A stretch of DNA of 64,000 nucleotides, from NCBI GenBank assembly GCA_013002305.1, contig JABDKG010000071.1:1-64000 (forward strand). Direction: 5' to 3'. Source of the DNA: Hellea sp. (lineage in GTDB: Bacteria > Pseudomonadota > Alphaproteobacteria > Caulobacterales > Maricaulaceae). Below are positions 8,533 to 17,765 of the stretch, piece by piece. The position numbers and the translations under genes were made by a program. Below the pieces are notes generated by a model. It was not told the origin of the DNA and did no database searches. It saw only the letters and a program-made list of their open reading frames with translations. Within the stretch, counting starts at the first letter, position 1; the number at the start of each line of letters is the position of its first letter.

Positions 8533-9873
8533 ATGGGCGGTCGGAACAGAGTAGCTTGGCGCGAAGGCATGTTTTTGCGCCCACAACATTTTCAAGCCCA
8601 AGACCGGTATTTTGAATCTTTTGTGTCAAACCGGCTTGGCTGGGCGCTTCCATATTCTTGGGGTTTCTCCGAACTTGAACTGGATTCCGGTCTCGCCGAA
8701 CTTGGTAAAATCGCGATCAAAGCCGCCAAAGGAATAATGCCGGACGGCACGCCATTTTCAATTCCAGGTGAACAAGCTCCGCCGCCGCCTCTAGAAATCA
8801 GCCCCGATATTCGAGACCAAACTGTTTATCTAACATTTCCGCCGCAACAAATGGGCGCGGCGGAATTTGACGAGGCGGACAACACTTCGGCAGACTCACG
8901 CTTCGCGGTGAAAGAAACCCAAATCAATGATAGTTTTTCAAGCGAATTGGCGTCTGAAGAAATTTCACTTGGGATTCCCAATTTACAGCTTGGGATTTCG
9001 TCTGATCAGACCGACGGCCGACTACTATTAGGCCTCGCCCATATCCGGGAAGTGTCGAGTAAAAAATTATTGTTGGATACTGGTTATATCCCGCCCGCGA
9101 TCGACATCAGAGCTGTCAGTCTAAAAAGCATTGTCTCGGATCTTATCGGTCGATGTGATCATATGATCGAAGAGCTGGCTTTGCGCGCTGCGGAAACAAC
9201 CGAGGGCGGGCAGGACACTTATAAAGCTTTTCTGCTGCTTCAAACGCTGAACCGATGGGCGGCGATATTAAACCATTATGCCTCAATGCCAGCCATTCAT
9301 CCGGAGCGTTTGTTTGAGGCACTCGTAGGAATGACAGGTGAAGTATCTACCTTGACGCGGAAAGAGCGCCGCCCGCCGCCGCTGCCAGCCTATGACCATG
9401 AAAACCTGCAAGGAACTTTTGATCCGGTTATCAACCTATTGCAGATGCTGCTTTCTGGTGAGCTGGACCGGTCTGTTGAGCCGCTAAAACTCGAAAAACG
9501 CGGCCCCGGACAATATATGCATGTGATTGCCGATCGAAACCTATTGATGGGCAGCTATATTTATCTGGCCGTTTCTGACCAAACCAAGTCAATGGAAGAG
9601 ATTCGATCGAGCTTTCCATCTGTTTGTAAAATCGGGCCCAACACAAAAATGCGGGAATTGGTCGGTTCATCTTTGAAAACCGGAATTCCGCTTCGGCACA
9701 CGACAACACCTCCGACCCAGCTACATGTTCTACCGGGCTATGTGTATTTTGAACTGGACCGGGGAGCCAAAGATTGGAGCGCCTTTAAAACGGCTCCGGC
9801 ACTCGGGTTATTTATCGCGGATAAATGGCCGAAACTTAAACTCGAATTGTGGGCGGTTAAACAGAAACAATGA
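8533..9873 (+). CDS. tssK: T6SS baseplate subunit TssK
   Basis: The 446-aa product opens with the highly conserved TssK N-terminus (V-A-W-R-E-G-M-F-L-R-P-Q-H-F-Q-x-Q-D-R-Y) and has the usual family length. TssK trimers join the TssFGE baseplate wedges to the TssL/TssM membrane complex in the cytoplasm. The start is set by a strong TGGAGG site. The stop overlaps tssL by four bases, so the two are translationally coupled. Confidence 0.97.
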   Translation: MGGRNRVAWREGMFLRPQHFQAQDRYFESFVSNRLGWALPYSWGFSELELDSGLAELGKIAIKAAKGIMPDGTPFSIPGEQAPPPPLEISPDIRDQTVYLTFPPQQMGAAEFDEADNTSADSRFAVKETQINDSFSSELASEEISLGIPNLQLGISSDQTDGRLLLGLAHIREVSSKKLLLDTGYIPPAIDIRAVSLKSIVSDLIGRCDHMIEELALRAAETTEGGQDTYKAFLLLQTLNRWAAILNHYASMPAIHPERLFEALVGMTGEVSTLTRKERRPPPLPAYDHENLQGTFDPVINLLQMLLSGELDRSVEPLKLEKRGPGQYMHVIADRNLLMGSYIYLAVSDQTKSMEEIRSSFPSVCKIGPNTKMRELVGSSLKTGIPLRHTTTPPTQLHVLPGYVYFELDRGAKDWSAFKTAPALGLFIADKWPKLKLELWAVKQKQ

Positions 9874-11243
9874 GCTCAGATGACAAAAATAAAACGGTTT
9901 TCAGGCCCTCGCCTTTAGCGGCCCCCAAAAAAACGAGTCCGGCGTCGACCGGGCCGTCGGAATCCGGAGATATTTTTTCATCAGATCGTTCATGGGACGC
10001 GGCTTCTGACTCAGACCCGACGCCGAGCGGAACAGTTTCCCAGACACAATTTGTAGACAATGTACCGATTCCGGATCATCGGCGCGAAGATCGCAATCCG
10101 CTAATGGCATTTGCGGCTCCGGTGCTTGCGCTATCAGCGGCCGTGCAATCCGGACGGCTTTCCATTCCGTTGATGGAGTTTCACAAACGCGCCGCTGCTG
10201 CGATCAAGAAATTTGAAACGGCCGTTCAGAGCTTTTATCCCGATACGATCTATCAACGGGCGAAATATGCAGTTTGCGCGACAGTCGACGATGTGGCGCA
10301 AAACCTTCCCGGGACCGACGGCGAAGGCGCTCAATGGGCGCAAAGAAATATGGTCGTCACGTTCTTCAGAGAGAATATTGGCGGCGATCGGTTCCTGAAT
10401 TTTGTTCAGGATATGCTTAAAGATCCGGCCAGCAATCGCGATCTTATCGAGCTATATCATTCATGTCTTGCGGCCGGGTTTGAAGGGCGCTTTCGGATTA
10501 TGCCTGACGGGCATAGCCGAAAACAAGAATATATGAGTAAATTATATAGTAGTATGGCCCATGTTCGCAGCCTGTCGGATCGGGAAATTGTCAATCACTG
10601 GAAAGGGGTAGATGCGCCGCGTAAACAGCCAAGTTTTTGGGGCGTCATCGCACTGGTTGCTTCAATCGTCGCGGGCGTGTGTTTTCTAATTTATTTTTTG
10701 TTTAATCTCGTGCTGATGTCGACGGCCTCAGAATCTAACACCCGAGTGTCCAACATATTTCCTGAAGGCCCTGTCATGCTGAACCGGGTAGCGCCCGTCT
10801 ATCGCGCGCCCCCCACAACAACAGAGCTGCGCCTGAAAAAATTCCTTGAAAGCGAAATTCAGCTTGGTCTGGTAGAAATTCACGGAAACCGGGTACGGAC
10901 CTCCATCGGGACCATGTTTGCGCCTGCGTCCGATCGCTTAACCGAAGGGCGCCAAACTATCATCGAGAGAATTGGTCAGGCAGCGGAGAGCGAAGAAGGG
11001 CAGATCATCGTTCAGGGCCATACGGATTCTGACCCAATTTCCAGCATCCGGTATCAGAATAATTTTGCCTTGTCCGAAGCGCGTGCGAGAACTGTGGCGA
11101 ATATTATCCGATCGCAGCTCAGCGATCCGTCACGGGTCTCTATTCAGGGTCTGGGGGACACGCAGCCATTAGTTTCGAATGCGACGCCGCAAGGCAAAGC
11201 TAAGAACCGGCGCGTCGAAATTATATTTGAACAAGCACTTTAG
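9870..11243 (+). CDS. tssL: T6SS inner-membrane protein TssL (DotU) with C-terminal OmpA-type peptidoglycan-binding domain
   Basis: This 457-aa evolved TssL begins with ~75 disordered residues, followed by the cytoplasmic DotU/TssL domain (residues ~78-245), one transmembrane helix (~256-283) and an OmpA/MotB-like domain (~330-455). The OmpA domain has the peptidoglycan-binding consensus N-x-x-L-S-x-x-R-A. It anchors the membrane complex to the cell wall. The N-terminus carries K-T-V-F-R-P with Thr9, a likely phospho-threonine site for the kinase PpkA and the FHA protein TagH. TssL phosphorylation read by an FHA protein is known in Agrobacterium. The start overlaps the tssK stop (ATGA). Confidence 0.95.
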   Translation: MSSDDKNKTVFRPSPLAAPKKTSPASTGPSESGDIFSSDRSWDAASDSDPTPSGTVSQTQFVDNVPIPDHRREDRNPLMAFAAPVLALSAAVQSGRLSIPLMEFHKRAAAAIKKFETAVQSFYPDTIYQRAKYAVCATVDDVAQNLPGTDGEGAQWAQRNMVVTFFRENIGGDRFLNFVQDMLKDPASNRDLIELYHSCLAAGFEGRFRIMPDGHSRKQEYMSKLYSSMAHVRSLSDREIVNHWKGVDAPRKQPSFWGVIALVASIVAGVCFLIYFLFNLVLMSTASESNTRVSNIFPEGPVMLNRVAPVYRAPPTTTELRLKKFLESEIQLGLVEIHGNRVRTSIGTMFAPASDRLTEGRQTIIERIGQAAESEEGQIIVQGHTDSDPISSIRYQNNFALSEARARTVANIIRSQLSDPSRVSIQGLGDTQPLVSNATPQGKAKNRRVEIIFEQAL

Positions 11244-11263
11244 GTCTATTTGGGGCTATTAGA

Positions 11264-14200
11264 ATGAAGCGGATTTTAAAACGTATCTTTAAGAGTTGGT
11301 GGACGATTTCGATCGGATCCGTGCTGTTCTCTATCTTGTTGCTCACAGTTGGATTGCCAATATTTGTCAGCGGCTTACGACCCATGATGATCCGAATTAT
11401 GATCGGCGTCCTATTTGTATCGCTCTGGCTTTTATGGTTCTTTCTACGCCGCCGTAGAGCCAAAAAGGCCGAAGCCAAACTCGCCGCAGCACTCGCGCCG
11501 CCAGACAGAACAGGCGAAGAGGCAGACGCCATTCGTCAGCGTATGAAAGAGGCGCTTTCAAATTTACGCGAGGCCAGCGGAGGATCCCGAACCTATCTTT
11601 ACTCACGGCCTTGGTATGTGATTATCGGGCCGCCGGGCGCTGGCAAGACGACAGCTTTGATCAATTCTGGCCTGAGATTTCCCTTTTCAGATCAATCGCT
11701 TGAGGGTAGCGGCGGGACGCGAAACCTTGATTTTCTGTTCTCGGATGAAGCTGTTCTGGTCGATACGGCCGGTCGCTATACCACCCAGGATTCGGATACG
11801 GAAGTTGACCGCCAAGGCTGGAAAAGCCTTTTGGAGATGCTTCGCAAAAACCGTCCATTTGAACCGATCAACGGTATATTTGTCGCTATTCCGGTCGATG
11901 AATTGCAAAGCGGTGATGTCAAAAAGATTGATGAGCACGCGGCTACCGTTAGGCGTCGACTGCACGAAATCCGCTCGGAACTTAAGACCGAATTACCGGT
12001 GTATTTATTGCTGACCAAAGCCGATTTGCTGGCAGGTTTCGTGGAATATTTTGCCGATCTCGACGTTGATGGCCGGCGCGCTGTGTTTGGTCATACGTTT
12101 GATATAAAGGACGCCCCCGTTGACACGAACAAGGCCGTTGCAGCATTTGATCAATTGACAAATGATATTGCGGCGAGAAACCCGAAAAGGCTGCAAGAAG
12201 AATCCAACTTACGCCGCCGCGGGCTGATCCTTGGGTTCCCAAGTCAGCTACACGCCTTACGAGCACCGCTTTATCGATTTATCGAGGGCGCCTTTCTAAC
12301 CGAAAATCGTCCAAGCGGAAGACTGCGCGGTTTTTACCTGTCCTCCGGGATGCAGGATGGCAGCTCGCTTGACCGGATTATCGACAGTGTGTCGCAAGCT
12401 TATGATCTAGATCAGCAGCAGGGGCAGGGATCAAGCCGTGCCTATTTCTTGAACAAATTATTGACCGAGGTCGTTTTCAATGAGGCTGGACTTCCGGTGA
12501 CCGACGCCAAATTACAAAAGAAACGCAAAAAACAGCTTGTCGGCGCGATCGCAGGAATAGGCGTTCTTGCGGCCTTGCTTGTCGTTGCTTGGGGCGTAAG
12601 CTTTACAGGTAACCGCGCTTTCCAAAAAGAAGCGGGCGAAGCGGCTATTGAAGCGCGCAATAGTCTTCAGACCAGCCGTCTGGACTTGGTCAGAGTTGGC
12701 TCAAGCGACGCGACGTTGGAACAGGTATTGCCGCTTTTAAATCAACTGCGGGATTTGCCCGAGGGTTATGCGGCACGCGCCGCCGGCGGGCCGTCAATTT
12801 CCCGCCGTTTTGGCTTGTTTAGGTCTGGTCTCAGTCGCCGCAACAAAGAGGCCTATCACAATGGCCTACGGCGGATTTTGTTGCCCCGGATTATGTTCCG
12901 ACTTGAAGAGCAAATTAATCGCAATATGGACGATCCCGTTGCGCTTTACGAGCCGCTCAAGGTTTATCTAATGCTTGGCGGGGCATCGCCAGACGGGAAA
13001 ATCGACGCGGAAATTGTGAAAAACTATATTGAAGCTGACTGGGCCTCCGAGCAATTTGCAGGGAGTGAGATGAGACTGATGCGCACCGATATGGGTAAAC
13101 ATTTAGATGCCATGACCCGGGACAAGAACTTACTATCTGCATGGGAAAACAGAGCGGCGCCGCTTGACGCAAATCTTGTAGAAGACGCCAGAGTAGGATT
13201 GCAGCAGCTCAGTCTCGCACAGCTAGCCTACGCCATCATGAAACTTAAGGCGACCAATTTGGATGAAGATTGGCACATTGAAACGGTTTTACAGGCCAGT
13301 GATGCCAAGGCATTTGCCAACCCTGAAGAAGTTATGAACTTGTCGGTTCCATATTTCTTTACGCGCGATGGTTTTTCAAAAGGTTACACAATTAGAATGG
13401 CGCAGGCGACTGACGGTCTCAAAGAAGAGCTTTGGGTCCTTGGCGAGAACGAAGAGAATGCACGCGTGGAGCGGGAAATTTCCAATATCAGAACCGGGAT
13501 TTCAGGTTTCTATATGACCGATTACATTAATTATTGGGAAAATGTCGTTAACGCCATGCAACCGGGAGATTATTTTAATGATCCGAGCGCCTACCGCGCG
13601 TTTAACAAAGCACCGTCGCCGCTAAAGAAAGTACTCGCAGAAGTTCGTTTTCATACAATGTTTGAAGACGGCGCCGCCGACGCGCTTGGCGATCTTGCGA
13701 TGACACGCGCCAAGAGAAACCGAACAATTAGCAATGCTTCCAGGGTTCGCGACGCAACCACCACCAGGGGGCTTTCGGCTGACGCCCAAATTGCCAACCA
13801 TTTCCGAGAGATCAATGCGTGGGTTGGAGACGGAGTTGAGCCTGCAGAGATAGATGATTTTGTCGCGCTGGTGGGCGATTCCATGCAGCAGGTTTTGGCC
13901 GCGCGAGGACCGGGCGGAAATAATTCACTCGGGCCGGCAATGGCGCCTTTGCAAAAGGCAGCGCTGGAAGTTCCCGAGCTTGCAGGCGGTTTTGTCGGCG
14001 GCGTCGCAGCCGGCGGTAACAAAACCCAAGTGGCGGTCTTGCAAGGCGAAGTTTCGAACTATTACAGAGAGCAGATACTTCCCATTTGTATGAAAGCCAC
14101 GGATGGAAGATATCCGTTCACCGCGTCTTCGACCAATGATGCCAGCTTGCGCGATGTGCGCACCGCCTTTGGTGATGGCGGACGGATGACCATGTTTATA

Positions 14201-14740
14201 GATGACAAGCTTGCGCCCTACATGAAAAATACCGGGAGATTTTGGTATTGGAAAAAAGATGATCCTGTAACCCGCGGATTTAGCGCCTCTTCCGCCAATG
14301 AGTTCGGCAAAGCCGCTCTGCTTCAAGACGCGCTCCTAGACGGGTTACAGCTCGAATTTGCCCTGACTGAAGCTGGACCGGGCGTAAGCAAAGTCGAATT
14401 TTCAACGGGCGGCGCCAATCTCCAATTTGATCCAAGCTCACAACAACCGCAGCCGATTGTCTGGACGATGGGCGGCGGTGTGGTTCGCGCGACAGATGTC
14501 AAAATTTTTGGCGAAGCCGGCGGGAATGAAGAAATCATTCAGCAATTTAGCGACCGCGGTCCTTGGTCCTTATTTCGTGCTCTAGACAAGGCCACGATTA
14601 GAAATCTCGGTGAGGGCGCTGTGACCGCAAAATTTGGAAATGGCGCTAATGCCGTAACCTTCTCGATTAGATTCCCGAAAGATCAAAATCCGTTCAGCGC
14701 TAATGGTTTGTGGTCGATTAAGTGTCCATCTAAATTATGA
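11264..14740 (+). CDS. tssM: T6SS inner-membrane protein TssM (IcmF)
   Basis: The 1158-aa length is normal for TssM. Two transmembrane helices lie near residues 12-35 and 41-61, followed by a cytoplasmic NTPase-like domain with an intact Walker A motif (G-P-P-G-A-G-K-T-T, residues 122-130). A third membrane helix lies near residues 430-450, and a large periplasmic part completes the protein. TssM is the channel scaffold that in most systems contacts the outer-membrane lipoprotein TssJ; no tssJ is visible here. It starts 20 bases after tssL, and its stop overlaps tagF by four bases. Confidence 0.96.
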   Translation: MKRILKRIFKSWWTISIGSVLFSILLLTVGLPIFVSGLRPMMIRIMIGVLFVSLWLLWFFLRRRRAKKAEAKLAAALAPPDRTGEEADAIRQRMKEALSNLREASGGSRTYLYSRPWYVIIGPPGAGKTTALINSGLRFPFSDQSLEGSGGTRNLDFLFSDEAVLVDTAGRYTTQDSDTEVDRQGWKSLLEMLRKNRPFEPINGIFVAIPVDELQSGDVKKIDEHAATVRRRLHEIRSELKTELPVYLLLTKADLLAGFVEYFADLDVDGRRAVFGHTFDIKDAPVDTNKAVAAFDQLTNDIAARNPKRLQEESNLRRRGLILGFPSQLHALRAPLYRFIEGAFLTENRPSGRLRGFYLSSGMQDGSSLDRIIDSVSQAYDLDQQQGQGSSRAYFLNKLLTEVVFNEAGLPVTDAKLQKKRKKQLVGAIAGIGVLAALLVVAWGVSFTGNRAFQKEAGEAAIEARNSLQTSRLDLVRVGSSDATLEQVLPLLNQLRDLPEGYAARAAGGPSISRRFGLFRSGLSRRNKEAYHNGLRRILLPRIMFRLEEQINRNMDDPVALYEPLKVYLMLGGASPDGKIDAEIVKNYIEADWASEQFAGSEMRLMRTDMGKHLDAMTRDKNLLSAWENRAAPLDANLVEDARVGLQQLSLAQLAYAIMKLKATNLDEDWHIETVLQASDAKAFANPEEVMNLSVPYFFTRDGFSKGYTIRMAQATDGLKEELWVLGENEENARVEREISNIRTGISGFYMTDYINYWENVVNAMQPGDYFNDPSAYRAFNKAPSPLKKVLAEVRFHTMFEDGAADALGDLAMTRAKRNRTISNASRVRDATTTRGLSADAQIANHFREINAWVGDGVEPAEIDDFVALVGDSMQQVLAARGPGGNNSLGPAMAPLQKAALEVPELAGGFVGGVAAGGNKTQVAVLQGEVSNYYREQILPICMKATDGRYPFTASSTNDASLRDVRTAFGDGGRMTMFIDDKLAPYMKNTGRFWYWKKDDPVTRGFSASSANEFGKAALLQDALLDGLQLEFALTEAGPGVSKVEFSTGGANLQFDPSSQQPQPIVWTMGGGVVRATDVKIFGEAGGNEEIIQQFSDRGPWSLFRALDKATIRNLGEGAVTAKFGNGANAVTFSIRFPKDQNPFSANGLWSIKCPSKL

Positions 14741-15225
14741 GCCACATAGCCATTAAAATGCCCGCCTTTCATGGTAAGCTGCCGGCACATGGTGATTTCA
14801 TATCTCGCGGCTTGGATACGCCGTCATTAAATTCGATTGATATTTGGCTGTCTGACATTATGGCTCGGGCGCGAAAAATTTGGGGCGAACTATTCTCGTC
14901 CAATTACCGAATGGCTCAGCCCTGGTTGTTTAGCGGAAAAAAAGCGGTAGCGGTCCTGATGCCAAGTCTCGACAAAGTCGGCCGGCTTTTTCCGCTCCTC
15001 ACAATGGCGAGCCCCGGCACACTTTTACAGCAGCTTTACGACTTGGTTCACAAAGCCATAGCCGAGAGTTGGGTCTGCGATAAGTTGGACAGCGAACTTG
15101 GAAAATTAGAAACTGCACATGCAAATGATCAAGTCCAAGGGTGGTTTTTACCCCAATCGGATCACCTCGCATTGCCCCATCCAATGGAGGGTATCACCCC
15201 GAAAATAGGGGGCCTATTAGGATGA
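14737..15225 (+). CDS. tagF: T6SS-associated protein TagF (DUF2094)
   Basis: This 162-aa protein has the family signature G-K-L-P-A-H-G-D-F-I-S-R-G-L near the N-terminus, followed by W-L and Trp-rich motifs. TagF is a post-translational repressor of T6SS firing that acts with the PpkA/PppA threonine-phosphorylation pathway and can bind FHA proteins. The protein is shorter than many TagF proteins (around 220 aa), lacking some of the C-terminal part. It overlaps tssM upstream and pppA downstream, both as ATGA. Confidence 0.9.
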   Translation: MSHIAIKMPAFHGKLPAHGDFISRGLDTPSLNSIDIWLSDIMARARKIWGELFSSNYRMAQPWLFSGKKAVAVLMPSLDKVGRLFPLLTMASPGTLLQQLYDLVHKAIAESWVCDKLDSELGKLETAHANDQVQGWFLPQSDHLALPHPMEGITPKIGGLLG

Positions 15226-15950
15226 TCAAATATAATCTGGAATCCTCTGGAATGACTGATGTGGGCCTGAAACGAGAGGTCAATGAGGACGCAATCTTTG
15301 TCGATGACGCTCTCGGCCTTTGGGTCGTGGCAGACGGAATGGGCGGACACGAAAATGGCGCCTTTGCCTCCAAGACCGCGGTCGATGGTTTTCGGAATTG
15401 GCAATTGCCCCAAAGTTTCGATGAGGCTGTAGAAGCTGTGGCGCAGCGTATACATGAGATCAATACGCGGTTGGTACGCATTTCCAAAGAGAATGATGTT
15501 GGCCAAATGGGAACGACAATTGTTGCGCTGCTCATTCGGAATGAACGCTTTGCAATTATCTGGGTTGGAGATAGCCGGGCGTATATTTTTCGTCGGGGCG
15601 GGTTATTTCAACTCAGCGTCGATCACACCCATGTTCAGGATCTGGTCGATAATGGACTTTTGTCGCTCTCAGAGGCCGAGCATCACCCCATGGGCCATGT
15701 TTTAACCCGGGCGCTCGGTGTTCAGGATGATGTTCAAGTTGATGTCGTTCAGGACCTTGTTGAAACCGGGGATAGGTTCTTACTTTGCAGCGATGGATTG
15801 ACAGGCCCAGTCAATAATGAACACATAAGAGAGTTGGTTTCGCAAGGTGCAGGGAGCATTGTGACCAAGTCTTTGATCAATGCCGCTTATGCGGGCGGAG
15901 CGCCTGACAACGTATCCGTGATACTCGTAATGGCAGAAAGGGCGTATTGA
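15222..15950 (+). CDS. pppA: PP2C-type Ser/Thr phosphatase PppA
   Basis: This 242-aa protein is a single PP2C domain. Metal-binding motifs are N-E-D-A near residue 22, A-D-G-M-G-G-H (residues 37-43), C-S-D-G-L-T and G-A-P-D-N-V near the C-terminus. It would remove the phosphates added by PpkA and so turn the T6SS off. I chose the ATG at 15222, which gives an ATGA overlap with tagF; the frame is open further upstream only because it runs through tagF. The last base of its stop is the first base of the ppkA start (TGATG). Confidence 0.93.
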   Translation: MIKYNLESSGMTDVGLKREVNEDAIFVDDALGLWVVADGMGGHENGAFASKTAVDGFRNWQLPQSFDEAVEAVAQRIHEINTRLVRISKENDVGQMGTTIVALLIRNERFAIIWVGDSRAYIFRRGGLFQLSVDHTHVQDLVDNGLLSLSEAEHHPMGHVLTRALGVQDDVQVDVVQDLVETGDRFLLCSDGLTGPVNNEHIRELVSQGAGSIVTKSLINAAYAGGAPDNVSVILVMAERAY

Positions 15951-17761
15951 TGTCAGACGAAGACAAAACCCTGTTTCAGCCAGCGCCGAAGAAAAAGAAA
16001 AATCAGCTCGCCAAAGGTGATGTCCTTAACGGGATTTACCGGATTATTAGATTTATTGCCAAGGGCGGTATGGGCGAGGTCTATGAAGGCGAAAATATTC
16101 ACCCGCCTCATGAACGCGTTGCGATTAAACTTATTCTCCCTCAGGTCGCGGCCGATGAAACGGTCACGGCCATGTTTGCCAAAGAGGCCGAGACTTTAAT
16201 TCGCCTCAGCCACGAGGCTATTGCCTCCTATCGGTTGACGGCGCGTGATGAAACCGGGCGCCCCTTTATTGTCACCGCCTTTATTGATGGTCCTAGCCTT
16301 GAAGACAGGCTCGCCGAAATTAGCTTTAGCGATGAAGAGTTTGGGAGTTTGGCCGAACGGCTCGCCCGCGGCCTTGGCGAGGCCCACTCACTAGGGGCCA
16401 TTCACCGGGACATAGCGCCGGATAATATTTTGCTGGTTAATGGAAATCCCAACCAGCCGAAAATTATCGATTTCGGCATCGCGAAAGATGCTCGCGAAGA
16501 TAATGAGGGCAAGACCTTGATCGGGGACGGGTTTGCCGGAAAGCTGAAATATGTCGCGCCAGAGCAGCTCGGAGAATTTGGGCGCAATATTGGGCCTTGG
16601 TCAGACGTTTATAGCCTTGCACTAACCCTGCTGTCCGTCGCCATGAGAAAACATGTCGATATGGGAGGGTCGATCGCAGATTCGGTTAGAAAACGCCAGG
16701 CGGTACCTGATCTTGAAGCAATTCCAAAACAATATCGCCCCGCTTTTGAGGCAGCCCTACAGCCCGACCCAAAGAAGCGATTACAATCAATGGAAGAATT
16801 CATTGACCGTCTGAAACCCGAGATAAAAATTGAAGCGAAAAAAGGCCGGACCGTTGGCTTAATTTTAGGAAGTTCCATTATTGGCGCCAGCATTCTGTTT
16901 GCAATTCTGACTTTCAATGGCAGGGTTGATATGGAAACGGGCGGACTAAATAATAGTTCAGGCGGGGAAACATCGCCTGATAATCCCGGCTCTGACGTCT
17001 CGGGACCTGCGCCGATTGATCTGGGCTCGCCTGAATTTACGGCTTTAGCTGAAAATGTGGCCCAAACGCCTGAATGTAGCTGGTTAACCTATAATGGTTT
17101 TGAAAATGGGACGGCGTTTTTTAAGGGAGGTGCCGGTAATTTGAATGTCACCAAAGACGATTTAGCTGCAGAGTTTGGCTATGAAAACGTCGAAGTGGCG
17201 ATCGATATGTCGGATGTTGTGACCTTTGATCCTTTGTTTTGCAATATTATTGATACAATGCACCAATATCGCCCAAGTCAGGATATGATTTCCCTCCCAT
17301 ATACTGAATATACGGTGGGTGATTATGAGCTAGGTGTCGATGCGACAGGCGCGCCGCGAACCATCAATGTCGCGTCGCCCGAATTCCGGATTTCCAATTT
17401 GAATAGCGCAGAAGATTTATTCATATTGGAGGTTAAATCAAACGGAGAAATCTCGCCATTACTTCCGTCTAGAAGCGGCGTTGAAAACAGCATTGGAATT
17501 CTCGGCGGCAGCGAGAATCCAGATGGGTATGATTTTAAAATTTTATACCAGCCAGAAGGTATAAAGAGACAAGGTTTCGGGATAATCATGATTTCGGGAC
17601 AAGTTCCATTTCCGCCCGATCTGCTGGGTGACCCTAATGACGAGGACTCGCAATTAACGATTACGCCCGGATGGCGAAACAATTTTGTTGAACAGGCCAA
17701 TGAGAAAAACTGGAAAGTGGATATGGTTTGGTTCCATATGATCGATAATTCAATCCAATAA
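15950..17761 (+). CDS. ppkA: Membrane Ser/Thr kinase PpkA of the T6SS
   Basis: The 603-aa protein has a cytoplasmic kinase domain (~residues 30-290), a transmembrane helix (~301-322) and a ~280-residue C-terminal region predicted to be periplasmic. Kinase motifs are present: glycine loop G-G-M-G-E-V-Y (39-45), Lys60, H-R-D-I-A-P-D-N (152-159), D-F-G (174-176) and A-P-E. The usual Lys two residues after the catalytic Asp is Ala here. The N-terminus D-K-T-L-F-Q-P (Thr7) resembles that of TssL and may be an autophosphorylation and FHA-docking site. I chose ATG 15950 over a TTG one codon earlier. The gene converges on tagH with a 4-base gap and no terminator. Confidence 0.93.
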   Translation: MSDEDKTLFQPAPKKKKNQLAKGDVLNGIYRIIRFIAKGGMGEVYEGENIHPPHERVAIKLILPQVAADETVTAMFAKEAETLIRLSHEAIASYRLTARDETGRPFIVTAFIDGPSLEDRLAEISFSDEEFGSLAERLARGLGEAHSLGAIHRDIAPDNILLVNGNPNQPKIIDFGIAKDAREDNEGKTLIGDGFAGKLKYVAPEQLGEFGRNIGPWSDVYSLALTLLSVAMRKHVDMGGSIADSVRKRQAVPDLEAIPKQYRPAFEAALQPDPKKRLQSMEEFIDRLKPEIKIEAKKGRTVGLILGSSIIGASILFAILTFNGRVDMETGGLNNSSGGETSPDNPGSDVSGPAPIDLGSPEFTALAENVAQTPECSWLTYNGFENGTAFFKGGAGNLNVTKDDLAAEFGYENVEVAIDMSDVVTFDPLFCNIIDTMHQYRPSQDMISLPYTEYTVGDYELGVDATGAPRTINVASPEFRISNLNSAEDLFILEVKSNGEISPLLPSRSGVENSIGILGGSENPDGYDFKILYQPEGIKRQGFGIIMISGQVPFPPDLLGDPNDEDSQLTITPGWRNNFVEQANEKNWKVDMVWFHMIDNSIQ

Positions 17762-17765
17762 ATCA

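Noticed and set aside
15141-15221. Upstream extension of pppA
   Set aside because: It lies wholly inside tagF; the ATGA overlap at 15222 begins exactly at the conserved PP2C N-terminus.
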